A DNA stretch of 64,000 nucleotides, from the NCBI GenBank assembly GCA_035934235.1, contig DASYYB010000034.1, forward strand, positions 28,066-92,065. The letters are read 5' to 3'. Below are positions 27,955 to 37,166 of this stretch, piece by piece (the first letter of the stretch is position 1; each line of letters opens with the position of its first letter). Source of the DNA: REEB95 sp035934235. GTDB lineage: Bacteria > Pseudomonadota > Alphaproteobacteria > ATCC43930 > CGMCC-115725. Both the position numbers and the translations under genes were made by a program. Under the pieces are notes generated by a model that saw only the letters and a program-made list of their open reading frames with translations, was not told the origin of the DNA and did not search any database.

Positions 27955-28562
27955 GCCGCGGCTCCGAAGCAGGCCGCGACCAGCTTGGCGAAGGCGCGGG
28001 CGCGATGGCTGATCGCGTGTTTGGCGGCGGGCGTCATCTCGCCGAAGGTCTGGTGGCCGCCCTCGGGCACGAAGACCGGGTCGTAGCCGAACCCGTGCGT
28101 GCCGCGCGGCGGAAAGACGAGCGTGCCGTGGACCTCGCCGCGGAAGATCTCGACCGCGCCGTCCGGCCACGCCAGCGCGAGCACAGCGACGAACGCCGCG
28201 CGCCGGTTGGGCTTGCCGGCAAGCTCACGCTCGATGCGTTGCATTGCCGCGGTAAAGTCTTTTTGCGGTCCGGCCCAGCGCGCCGAATAGATTCCCGGCG
28301 CGCCGCCGAGCGCAGCGACCACGAGGCCCGAATCGTCGGCCAGCGCCGGCAAGCCGCTAGCGTTCGCGGCGGCCACCGCCTTGAGCTGTGCATTCGCTTC
28401 GAAGGTTGTGCCGGTTTCCTCAGGCTCCGGCAGGCTGAGCGCGGCAGCACCGACGGCTTCGACGCCATAGGGCCGCAGCAACTCGGCGATCTCGACCAAT
28501 TTGCCCGGATTATGCGTCGCGATCGCCAGGCGTCCCCCGGTGATGCGCCGCGTTTCAGCCAA
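27951..28562 (-). CDS. rdgB: dITP/XTP pyrophosphatase (RdgB/HAM1)
   Basis: A 203-residue enzyme that hydrolyses non-canonical purine triphosphates (ITP, dITP, XTP) to monophosphates and so keeps them out of DNA and RNA. The core shows ATHNPGKLVEI (about 15-25), ETGTTFEANAQLKA, ALADDSGLVVAALGGAPGIYSARWAG and GFGYDPVFVPEG. The only start near the expected N-terminus is TTG 28562, which overlaps the rph stop by eight bases. The longer frame up to 28745 is Arg/Ser-rich shadow of rph. It sits in an rph-rdgB-hemW transcript. Confidence 0.94.
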   Translation of the reverse strand: MAETRRITGGRLAIATHNPGKLVEIAELLRPYGVEAVGAAALSLPEPEETGTTFEANAQLKAVAAANASGLPALADDSGLVVAALGGAPGIYSARWAGPQKDFTAAMQRIERELAGKPNRRAAFVAVLALAWPDGAVEIFRGEVHGTLVFPPRGTHGFGYDPVFVPEGGHQTFGEMTPAAKHAISHRARAFAKLVAACFGAAA

Positions 28563-29277
28563 CGCCGACCGCCACGCGCTGGAGCTTGGCGAGCTCGGCG
28601 ATGCCCTGACGCGCCAGCGCCAGCATCTCGCCGAAGCGCGCCTCGGCGAAGTGGCCCTTTTCCGCCGTCGCCTGGATCTCGACGATGCCGCCGGTGCCGG
28701 TGATGACGAAATTGGCGTCGGCGTCGGCGTTCGAATCCTCGGCATAGTCGAGATCGAGCACCGGCTCGCCGGCGACGATCCCGCAGCTGACCGCGGCGAC
28801 CGAATCGCCGAGCGGAAACGCCGTCAGCGCCGCCTGCGCCATCGGGCTCTTGAGCGCGAGATAGAGCGCGACGTAACTGCCGGTGATCGCGGCGGTGCGC
28901 GTGCCGCCGTCGGCCTGAAGCACGTCGCAATCGATGCGGATCTGACGTTCGCCGAGCGCGTTGAGATTGGCGATGGCGCGCAATGAACGGCCGATCAGGC
29001 GCTGGATCTCGTGCGTACGGCCGGTTTGGCGGCCGCGCGCCGCCTCGCGCTCGGTGCGGGTGTGGGTCGAGCGCGGCAGCATGCCGTATTCGGCGGTGAT
29101 CCAGCCGCGGCCGGTATTGCGCAGGAACGGCGGCACCTTCTCTTCGACGGTAGCGCAGCACAGGACGCGCGTGTCGCCGAACGACGCCAGGCACGAGCCT
29201 TCGGCGTATTTGGCGACGTTCGGCTCGAGGCGCACCAGACGCAAGTCGTTCGGAGCGCGGCCAGAGGGGCGCGGCAT
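28555..29277 (-). CDS. rph: Ribonuclease PH
   Basis: A 240-residue phosphorolytic 3'-5' exoribonuclease that trims tRNA 3' ends. The sequence carries CLASFGDTRVLCCATVEEKVPPFL (about 29-52), WITAEYGMLPRSTHTRTEREA (59-79), the phosphate-binding region near RQTGRTHEIQRLIGRSLRA and DCDVLQADGGTRTAAITG. Length equals the family norm, so it is expected to be active, unlike the truncated form in E. coli K-12. AAGGGA lies seven bases before ATG 29277. It diverges from hrcA. Confidence 0.97.
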   Translation of the reverse strand: MPRPSGRAPNDLRLVRLEPNVAKYAEGSCLASFGDTRVLCCATVEEKVPPFLRNTGRGWITAEYGMLPRSTHTRTEREAARGRQTGRTHEIQRLIGRSLRAIANLNALGERQIRIDCDVLQADGGTRTAAITGSYVALYLALKSPMAQAALTAFPLGDSVAAVSCGIVAGEPVLDLDYAEDSNADADANFVITGTGGIVEIQATAEKGHFAEARFGEMLALARQGIAELAKLQRVAVGVG

Positions 29278-29346
29278 GCTCGGTCCCTTTCACGGAGTGG
29301 CGGCAGGCAAGCTAATCCGCGGCGCCGCGCAGGACAAGCGCTTGGG

Positions 29347-29375
29347 TTGACCCCAATGCCGGACCTCCCTAGATA
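29347..29375 (+). promoter_or_regulatory. Predicted hrcA promoter
   Basis: TTGACC (29347-29352) and TAGATA (29370-29375) are spaced by exactly 17 bases, a good vegetative-type promoter. The -10 box directly abuts the first ATG of hrcA (29376), so a transcript from here would start inside the annotated frame. No CIRCE element (TTAGCACTC-N9-GAGTGCTAA) is present. Confidence 0.5.
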
Positions 29376-30479
29376 ATGCGCGCCGTGCCCGACACTGGAA
29401 CCAGCAAGCCCGCCTCGGTCAAATTGGCCACCGCGGACAGTTTCGCGATCGGCGAGCTCAATGAGCGCTCGCGGGAAATCTTCCGCATGATCGTCGACGC
29501 CTACGTCGAGACCGGCGAGCCGGTGGGCTCGCGCACGCTCGCGCGGCGCAGCGCCCTCGACCTGTCGCCGGCGACGATCCGCAACGTCATGGCCGACCTC
29601 GAAGAGCAGGGCCTGCTCTTTGCCCCCCATACGTCCGCCGGACGGCTGCCGACCGAGGCGGGACTGCGTCTCTTCGTCAACGGCCTGTTGGAGCTTGGCG
29701 GAATATCCGAGGACGAGCGGCGCAACATCGAAGCGCAATGCGCCGCCGCCGGTAAAAGCCTGCCGCAGGCGCTCGAGCAGGCGACGTCGATGCTCGCCGG
29801 CCTGTCGCGTTGCGCCGGCCTGGTCATCGCGCCCAAGACCGAGCGCGCGCTGAAGCACGTCGAATTCGTGCCGCTGGCGCCGGGCCGGGCGTTGGTCGTG
29901 CTGGTGACCGAGGACGGATTGGTCGAGAACCGCATCATCGACACGCCGACCGGCACGTTGCCGTCGTCGATGACGGCGGCGAGCAATTATCTCAACGCGC
30001 GCATGGTGGGCCGCACGCTCGACGAATCGCAGGCCGCGATCCTCGCCGAGATCGCCCAGCGCAAGGACGAGATCGACGAACTGACGGCGAAGCTGATCGC
30101 GGCCGGGCTGGCGTCATGGTCGGGCAGTCCGGCCGAAAGCGCGCTCATCGTCAAAGGCCAGTCGAAGCTGCTCGAAGACGTGACGGCGCTCGCCGATCTC
30201 GAACGGTTGCGCGCGCTGTTCGAGATGCTGGAAACAAAAGAGGCGATGGTGCGTCTGCTCGACGCAACCCGCATCGGCGAAGGCGTGCAGATCTATATCG
30301 GCGCGGCGACGCCGCTTTTCGGCGTCACCGGCTGCTCGATGATCGTCGCGCCGTACACCAATTCGCGCGAGCAGATGGTAGGAGCGATCGGCGTCATCGG
30401 ACCGACGCGGCTCAATTATGCGCGTATCATTCCGATGGTCGATTACACCGCCAAGGTGATCGGCCGACTCATGGGTTGA
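29376..30479 (+). CDS. hrcA: Heat-inducible transcription repressor HrcA
   Basis: A 367-residue repressor of the CIRCE regulon (mainly groESL). A winged helix (about 30-95: ELNERSREIFRMIVDAYVETGEPVGSRTL, SPATIRNVMADLEEQGLL, HTSAGRLPTEAGLRLFV) is followed by a GAF-like dimerisation region ending in VGAIGVIGPTRLNYARIIPMVDY. The start is uncertain: ATG 29376 overlaps the predicted -10 box, and GTG 29385 would be nearly leaderless if that promoter is used. It is followed after five bases by grpE, as in many bacteria. Confidence 0.93.
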   Translation: MRAVPDTGTSKPASVKLATADSFAIGELNERSREIFRMIVDAYVETGEPVGSRTLARRSALDLSPATIRNVMADLEEQGLLFAPHTSAGRLPTEAGLRLFVNGLLELGGISEDERRNIEAQCAAAGKSLPQALEQATSMLAGLSRCAGLVIAPKTERALKHVEFVPLAPGRALVVLVTEDGLVENRIIDTPTGTLPSSMTAASNYLNARMVGRTLDESQAAILAEIAQRKDEIDELTAKLIAAGLASWSGSPAESALIVKGQSKLLEDVTALADLERLRALFEMLETKEAMVRLLDATRIGEGVQIYIGAATPLFGVTGCSMIVAPYTNSREQMVGAIGVIGPTRLNYARIIPMVDYTAKVIGRLMG

Positions 30480-30484
30480 AGGAT

Positions 30485-31054
30485 ATGAACGGCGAAGACG
30501 CATTCGACAAACCGGCCGATGCGCAGCCCGAAGCTGCGCCCGAAGCGGCCACACCCGCAGCCAACGCAACGGTCACCCGGCTCGAAGCCGAGCTTGCGGA
30601 GAGCAAGGACCGTCTGCTCCGCGCGTTGGCCGAGACGGAGAACCAGCGCCAGCGGCATCAGCGCGACCGCCAGGAGGCGCAGCGTTATGCCGCGTTCGAA
30701 TTCGCGCGCGAGCTTTTGAACGTCGCGGACAACCTGCGGCGCGCCATCGACGCCGTGCCCGCGGCGGATTCGACAGCGCGCGGCGTCGTCGAGGGCGTCG
30801 CTGCGACCGAACGCGAGCTGCTCGCGATCTTCGAGCGCCACGGCGTCAAACGCGTCGAACCCAAGCTGGGCGAGCGTTTCGACCACAATGTGCACGAGGC
30901 GATGTTCGAGGTGCCGGGCGCGCCGCAGCCGCCGGGCACGATCGCCCAGGTGCTGCAACCGGGCTATGTCATGCACGACCGGCTGCTGCGGGCGGCTTTG
31001 GTCGGCATTTCCAAGGCGGCCACCAGCGCGGCGACGTCGGAACGCGATACCTGA
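30485..31054 (+). CDS. grpE: Nucleotide exchange factor GrpE
   Basis: A 189-residue co-chaperone that releases ADP from DnaK. The acidic, Ala/Pro-rich N-terminus (1-30) leads to a long helix (about 30-85: RLEAELAESKDRLLRALAETENQ and onwards) that forms the paired coiled coil. The C-terminal beta domain carries GERFDHNVHEAMFEV and GYVMHDRLLRAALVGISK, the part that contacts DnaK. GAAGGAT lies directly before ATG 30485. It is co-transcribed with hrcA. dnaK follows 2 kb later, beyond the PEP-CTERM/TPR gene. Confidence 0.95.
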   Translation: MNGEDAFDKPADAQPEAAPEAATPAANATVTRLEAELAESKDRLLRALAETENQRQRHQRDRQEAQRYAAFEFARELLNVADNLRRAIDAVPAADSTARGVVEGVAATERELLAIFERHGVKRVEPKLGERFDHNVHEAMFEVPGAPQPPGTIAQVLQPGYVMHDRLLRAALVGISKAATSAATSERDT

Positions 31055-31076
31055 AAATAGGCGGGAAAGCGCGCGC

Positions 31077-32420
31077 CTAGCGCGCGGTCGATTCCGGCAG
31101 CGACGCGGTTTGCGGCGCGCGCATGGCGGCCACGAGCTTCGGATCGAGCTTCGTCGCCTTGGCGAGATCGGCGACGGCGGCCTGGTGGTTGCCGAGCTGC
31201 TCGAGTGCAAACGCGCGACCGAGATAGGCCGAGGCGTATTTCGGCGCCAGCACGATGGCACGGTCGAAATCGGCGAGCGCGGCGGCGTAATCGCCGAGCA
31301 GGCCATAGGTCACGCCGCGATTGCGGTAGGGAAACGGATCGCTCGGCACGAGAATGATGGCGTTGTCGTAGTCGGCCTTGGCTTCGTCGAACCGGTTCAG
31401 GGCGCGCAGCGCATTGCCGCGATTGTTATAGGCGATGGCGACGTTGTTGAGGCTTTCGCCGTCGTTGGCGATCACTTGAGAACAGCCTTCGACGATGACC
31501 TCGGACGGAACGCCGCCGGTGCCGTTGCACAACTGTTCCCAATCGTGCAGCTGCGCCTTGGCCGAGCCGGGCACGAACAACAACGCCGTGATCGCGACCG
31601 CTGCCGGCATCGCGAGGCGCGCCAGCGCACGCCGGCGCTCGATCAATAAAATGGCCGGAACGGCGATGAGCAGCAGCGCGAGGCCGCTGGGCTCGGGCAC
31701 GGGTGTCGGCGAGCCGCTGGGATCACTGACGGGGCCGCCGCCGGGACTGCCACCGGGACCGCCACCAGCGGTCGTGCCAGGACTGCCCGGATCGCTGCCG
31801 CCGGGATTGCTCGTGCCGGGATCGGTCGGCGTGGTGCCACCGCTACCGCCCGGCGTGCTGTTGCCGGTGAGACCAAAGGAATTGGGAATGAACATCGGGA
31901 CGCCGTCGAACGGCGTCGGCCCGTCGCCGGCCGTGCTGCGGTCGTCGTTGCCGGCGTGGAATCCGTCGAACGCCAACTCGACGGCGTAATTGAAATCTGT
32001 GCCCGATCCGTGCATGCCGGCATCGGCGGCGATCACGTTATGGACGATAGCGCGGCCGTCGCCGCCCCAGGTGCCGAGCGAGAAATACGGATTGTGATCG
32101 AGACCGCCGTTCGTCATCGAACGGCCCGCGGAATCGCGAAGGAGCGCCTGGAAATCGCCCATGCCATGCATCGGCTGACTGTTGGTGCCGGGCGACGCGC
32201 CGGCATTGTCGCCGTCGTCGCCCGGCCACACGCGAGCGATCGACGCCGCGTCCACCGACATGTCGCCCAACGGATCGAGCGTGATGCCTGCGCCGTGCGT
32301 CTCCATCGCCTCGAAGCCGTTGATCGGGAGAGCGCCGTCGACCGGCGCGGCGTGAGCGGGCGCGGCAAGCGCTACGGCGACGCTCGCAGTGAAAGCGGCA
32401 AGGAGCTGGGCGCGGGTCAT
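31077..32420 (-). CDS. PEP-CTERM surface protein fused to a TPR protein
   Basis: A 447-residue open frame. Residues 1-24 are a signal peptide (cut near AHA-AP). Residues 25-185 are an unrecognised extracellular domain rich in Gly, Asp and aromatic residues. Residues 188-240 are a Gly/Pro/Ser/Thr repeat. VPEPSG at 241-246, a hydrophobic stretch (247-260) and ERRR (261-264) form a textbook PEP-CTERM exosortase signal, normally the very end of a protein. Here the frame continues: Met271 opens a second signal-like segment (271-289, AKA-Q), then Cys298 and Cys313, and about three TPR repeats (325-430). It converges on grpE (22-base gap). Confidence 0.75.
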   Translation of the reverse strand: MTRAQLLAAFTASVAVALAAPAHAAPVDGALPINGFEAMETHGAGITLDPLGDMSVDAASIARVWPGDDGDNAGASPGTNSQPMHGMGDFQALLRDSAGRSMTNGGLDHNPYFSLGTWGGDGRAIVHNVIAADAGMHGSGTDFNYAVELAFDGFHAGNDDRSTAGDGPTPFDGVPMFIPNSFGLTGNSTPGGSGGTTPTDPGTSNPGGSDPGSPGTTAGGGPGGSPGGGPVSDPSGSPTPVPEPSGLALLLIAVPAILLIERRRALARLAMPAAVAITALLFVPGSAKAQLHDWEQLCNGTGGVPSEVIVEGCSQVIANDGESLNNVAIAYNNRGNALRALNRFDEAKADYDNAIILVPSDPFPYRNRGVTYGLLGDYAAALADFDRAIVLAPKYASAYLGRAFALEQLGNHQAAVADLAKATKLDPKLVAAMRAPQTASLPESTAR

Positions 32421-32835
32421 GCGCCCAAAACTCTATGGACCTCGAATTAAATCCTTCTTTATTTCGAATAAAGCTTGAGTCGAATACGATCGAAATGTCG
32501 ACATTCTTGACATCGAAACCCGCAGATCGCCGTCACGCGATATCCGCAACACGCGGACCGCCGCTTAAATCAGACGGACGCACCGAATAATTGCAAACGG
32601 CGAGGACGCTGCAACGGTTCAAACCGCCGATCGCTCGTATTGAGCTCGCATTGAACAGTCGTGCCACGCTGGCGAGCCACCCTGGTCGAATTTGCCCGTC
32701 GACAGTCGCGCGCGGTATCGCCGTCGTACGACGCAGCGGCATCGCGTGATCGATGGCCTCGCGTTCGATGCAGTCACCGACCCGGTAGCGACGGGTTCGG
32801 ATACCAGCGACCCGGCTGTTTTCGGCCGGCCACCT
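32421..32835. other. Non-coding gap upstream of the PEP-CTERM/TPR gene
   Basis: No convincing gene was found here. The first 100 bases are AT-rich compared with the rest of the window and contain a 7-base inverted repeat with a TCG loop (CTTTATT / AATAAAG, 32458-32474) and a perfect 12-base palindrome AATGTCGACATT (32495-32506). Both lie upstream of the minus-strand gene at 32420 and may be operator sites. The remaining 300 bases are normal GC, with frames on both strands but no recognisable protein. Confidence 0.45.
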
Positions 32836-32866
32836 CTTGAGCCCGATGGCCGGGTTACCCATGTAT
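32836..32866 (+). promoter_or_regulatory. Sigma-32 (RpoH)-like promoter for dnaK
   Basis: CTTGA (32836-32840) and CCCATGTAT (32858-32866) match the heat-shock -35 and -10 boxes. Eighteen bases separate CTTG from CCCAT, close to the alphaproteobacterial RpoH pattern (CTTG-N17/18-CYTAT). Transcription would begin near 32873, giving a leader of about 147 bases in front of dnaK. Confidence 0.6.
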
Positions 32867-32896
32867 GAGGCCGGAATCGGCCAGGGGCAGGCCAGG

Positions 32897-32917
32897 CGGA
32901 CGTTGCAGCAACGTCCG
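32897..32917. repeat. Perfect 21-base palindrome in the dnaK leader
   Basis: Two 10-base arms, CGGACGTTGC and GCAACGTCCG, are exact reverse complements around a single central A. It lies within the predicted dnaK leader. No T-run follows, so it is not an intrinsic terminator. It could be an operator on DNA or a stable hairpin in RNA. Confidence 0.6.
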
Positions 32918-32922
32918 TCGGT

Positions 32923-33019
32923 CCATATATATCCCCTCGGCTTTCGGGACGATCCCCTTTAGAACCGGGGGTTCGAGCGGCGCTTCGGGCCGCGCGAATC
33001 CGCCGAAGGAGAGACATAT

Positions 33020-33023
<4 letters not shown>
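32923..33023 (+). ncRNA. Candidate RNA thermometer in the dnaK 5' leader
   Basis: The leader segment 32923-32941 can pair with 33002-33023, which holds the ribosome site (AAGGAGA) and the AUG of dnaK. Eighteen base pairs form: eight in a row across the start codon (CCAUAUAU with AUAUAUGG), then an A.C mismatch, then short G-C-rich runs broken by three single bulged A residues (33012, 33010, 33006). The intervening 60 bases hold a hairpin at 32970-33001 (GGTTCG / CGAATCC around GCGGC/GCCGC) and a CCCC/GGGG stem. Mismatches and bulges around a buried Shine-Dalgarno are typical of heat-melting leaders. The fold is drawn by eye and has not been computed. Confidence 0.55.
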
Positions 33024-34942
<1,919 letters not shown>

Positions 34943-34957
<15 letters not shown>

Positions 34958-34974
34958 CGGCGCCGCGTTTTTTT
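34943..34974 (+). terminator. Intrinsic terminator or attenuator after dnaK
   Basis: CGCGGC (34943-34948) pairs with GCCGCG (34962-34967) across a 13-base loop containing the dnaK stop codon, followed at once by seven T residues (34968-34974). It lies between dnaK and dnaJ and should reduce read-through, keeping DnaJ below DnaK. Confidence 0.65.
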
Positions 34975-35012
34975 CGTCGCCAGTGTGAACCCAAAAGCGT
35001 CATAACAAGGCG

Positions 35013-36155
35013 ATGGCGAAGCGGGATTTTTACGAAACCCTCGGCGTGACGCGCGGCGCCTCGGCCGAGGAGCTTAAGAAGGCGTTTCGCAAGCTCGCCA
35101 TGGAGTGCCACCCGGACCGTAACCCGGGCGATGCCAAGGCCGAACACCGCTTCAAGGAAATCAACGAAGCCTACGACGTCCTCAAGGACGACCAGAAGCG
35201 CGCGGCCTATGACCGCTTCGGCCACGCCGCGTTCGAGAACACCGGCGGCCGCGGCGGCGGCGATTTCGGCTTCGGCGCGGGCTTCGGCGCCGGCTTTGCC
35301 GACATCTTCGACGAGATGTTCGGCGAATTCATGGGCGGTCGCCGCCAGCAGGGCGGCGCCAATCTGCGCGGCAGCGACCTCCGCTACAACCTTGAGATCA
35401 CGCTCGAAGAAGCCTTCCGCGGCAAGCAGACCACGGTGCGCGTGCCGACGCTTGGCCCCTGCGACGGCTGCAAGGGCAGCGGCGCCGAGGCGGGCTCGCG
35501 GCCGATCAACTGTCCGACCTGTCATGGTCAGGGCCGCGTGCGCGCCCAGCAGGGCTTCTTCACCGTCGAGCGCACCTGTCCGGCGTGCCACGGCGCCGGC
35601 CGCGTGATCGAGAATCCGTGCCGGCAATGCGGCGGCCAGGGCCGCGTGCATCGTGAGCGCGCGTTGTCGGTGTCGATTCCGGCGGGTGTCGAGGATGGCA
35701 CGCGCATCCGGTTGGCCGGCGAGGGCGAAGCCGGCGTGCGTGGCGGCAGTGCGGGCGATCTCTATATCTTCCTGTCGATCAAGCCGCATCGTCTGTTCCA
35801 CCGCGACGGCAACCACATTCACGTGCATGTGCCGGTATCGATGACGACCGCGACCTTGGGCGGCGCGCTCGAAGTGCCGACGATCGACGGCAGCCGCGCC
35901 CGCGTGACGATTCCCGCCGGCACCCAAAACGGCCATCAGCTCCGTCTCAAGAGCAAGGGTATGTCGACTCTGCGCTCGACCGCACGCGGCGACATGTATG
36001 TCGAGGTGCGGGTCGAGACGCCGGTGCATCTGTCGAAGCGGCAGCAGGAGCTGCTCAAAGAATTCGACGCCGCGGGCGACGCGCGCAAGACCCAGCCCGA
36101 AGCCGAAAGCTTCTTCGCCAAGGTCAAAGAGTTCTTCGGCGATCTGACCGAGTAA
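35013..36155 (+). CDS. dnaJ: Chaperone DnaJ (Hsp40)
   Basis: A 380-residue type I J-protein. The J domain carries HPD at 33-35, followed by a Gly/Phe-rich region (about 72-105). Four zinc-finger repeats CxxCxGxG are present: CDGCKGSG, CPTCHGQG, CPACHGAG and CRQCGGQG (about 150-217). The C-terminal substrate domain ends with the usual dimerisation tail. It stimulates DnaK ATPase and delivers clients. A 55-base gap with a terminator separates it from dnaK, so partial read-through or its own promoter is expected. Confidence 0.98.
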   Translation: MAKRDFYETLGVTRGASAEELKKAFRKLAMECHPDRNPGDAKAEHRFKEINEAYDVLKDDQKRAAYDRFGHAAFENTGGRGGGDFGFGAGFGAGFADIFDEMFGEFMGGRRQQGGANLRGSDLRYNLEITLEEAFRGKQTTVRVPTLGPCDGCKGSGAEAGSRPINCPTCHGQGRVRAQQGFFTVERTCPACHGAGRVIENPCRQCGGQGRVHRERALSVSIPAGVEDGTRIRLAGEGEAGVRGGSAGDLYIFLSIKPHRLFHRDGNHIHVHVPVSMTTATLGGALEVPTIDGSRARVTIPAGTQNGHQLRLKSKGMSTLRSTARGDMYVEVRVETPVHLSKRQQELLKEFDAAGDARKTQPEAESFFAKVKEFFGDLTE

Positions 36156-36264
36156 TCGTTTTTATTGCGCTTCGCACGACGGCGCGGCCGCGATCGGCCC
36201 GCGCCCGTGCTACGTCACGTGCTATGGTCGCGCTTGGGGAAAGGCTTTCCGGGGGAAGAAGCCG

Positions 36265-37095
36265 GTGGTCAAGCTGGCATTCTGGGACACGGTCAACGGC
36301 GCTTATCGCTTTGTCGCCAGCCATCCGTTGATGGTCCTGCGCACGGGTTGGCTTTATCTCATTCTCAATGCGTTCGACGTGGCGTTGCGCCGCGGCGAAT
36401 CCCTGACACCGTTGTTGCACGCAATCGCCTTCGCTGTCGCGATCCTGCTGATCGGCGCCAGCATCGCGTGGCACATCGCGTTGCTGCGCGCGATCCTGCT
36501 CGACGAACATTCGTGGGCGGCGGCGCTGCAATTCCGCCGGCGGCATTGGCGGCTGATCGGTGTCGGTGTGCTGCTGTTTCTGATGCTGCTGCCGATCATG
36601 GCGGTCGCCGGCATTATCGGTTTCGCGGCGTTCCACGGCGGCGGTCCGGTGGCGGGGGCGATTTTCGTCGTGTTCGCCGCTGTCGGCCTCGTCGCTCTAA
36701 CCGTCATCGCCTGCCGGCTGTACCTGCTGGGTCCGGCGATCGCGACCGACGATCCGGCGAAGGCGATCCGGACCGCCTGGCGGCGGGGCCGGGGCAATAG
36801 CTGGCGGCTGTTCTTTGGCGACGTGCTGATGATCGTGCCGGCGGTGATCGTCGCCGCGTTGATCGGTGGCGGCGGCGGGCTTCTGGTCTTCGCGGCGACG
36901 CACGGCGACCTGTCGTTCGCCGAATGGCTCGCCCAGCTGAGCTTCGCCAGCCGCCTCGCGCTGGGCGCGGCCCAGGGCGTCATTCAACTGGTGGTCAGCG
37001 CGTTCAGCGTCACGTTCTATGCTTTCGCGTATCGACAGCTGGCGGCGAACTGGAATCCGCCGCCTGCGCTCGCGGCATTGCAGATCGACACCTGA
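36265..37095 (+). CDS. Polytopic membrane protein of unknown function (paralogue of 49644-50432)
   Basis: A 276-residue protein with about six membrane segments. GTG 36265 is favoured by GGGGGAAG seven bases upstream. The sequence begins with an amphipathic segment (VNGAYRFVASHPLMVLRTGWLYLIL), has a central RLYLLGPAIATDDPAKAIRTAWRRGRGNSWRLFFGD block (about 151-186), and ends SVTFYAFAYRQLAANW. The same layout occurs in the protein at 49644-50432. It recalls small DUF membrane proteins with the fold of glycerophosphodiesterase membrane domains, but no function can be given. Confidence 0.7.
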   Translation: MVKLAFWDTVNGAYRFVASHPLMVLRTGWLYLILNAFDVALRRGESLTPLLHAIAFAVAILLIGASIAWHIALLRAILLDEHSWAAALQFRRRHWRLIGVGVLLFLMLLPIMAVAGIIGFAAFHGGGPVAGAIFVVFAAVGLVALTVIACRLYLLGPAIATDDPAKAIRTAWRRGRGNSWRLFFGDVLMIVPAVIVAALIGGGGGLLVFAATHGDLSFAEWLAQLSFASRLALGAAQGVIQLVVSAFSVTFYAFAYRQLAANWNPPPALAALQIDT

Positions 37096-37166
37096 CGCGG
37101 GTCGACGGCGTCCTGCGGTTCGGCTAAACCGGTCGCCTCGCCAACCGCGCGCGCCGCACCCATCCC

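Noticed and set aside
32615..32626. tRNA T-loop-like CGGTTCAAACCG
   Set aside because: No acceptor, D or anticodon arms can be built around it.
32533..32862. 109-codon minus-strand frame in the gap before dnaK
   Set aside because: No ribosome site, no family resemblance, and two other frames are equally open in the same stretch.
32855..32926. 23-codon minus-strand frame with GAGGGG and ATG
   Set aside because: Too short to support as a gene; its start region is the distal arm of the dnaK leader helix, which explains the resemblance to a ribosome site.
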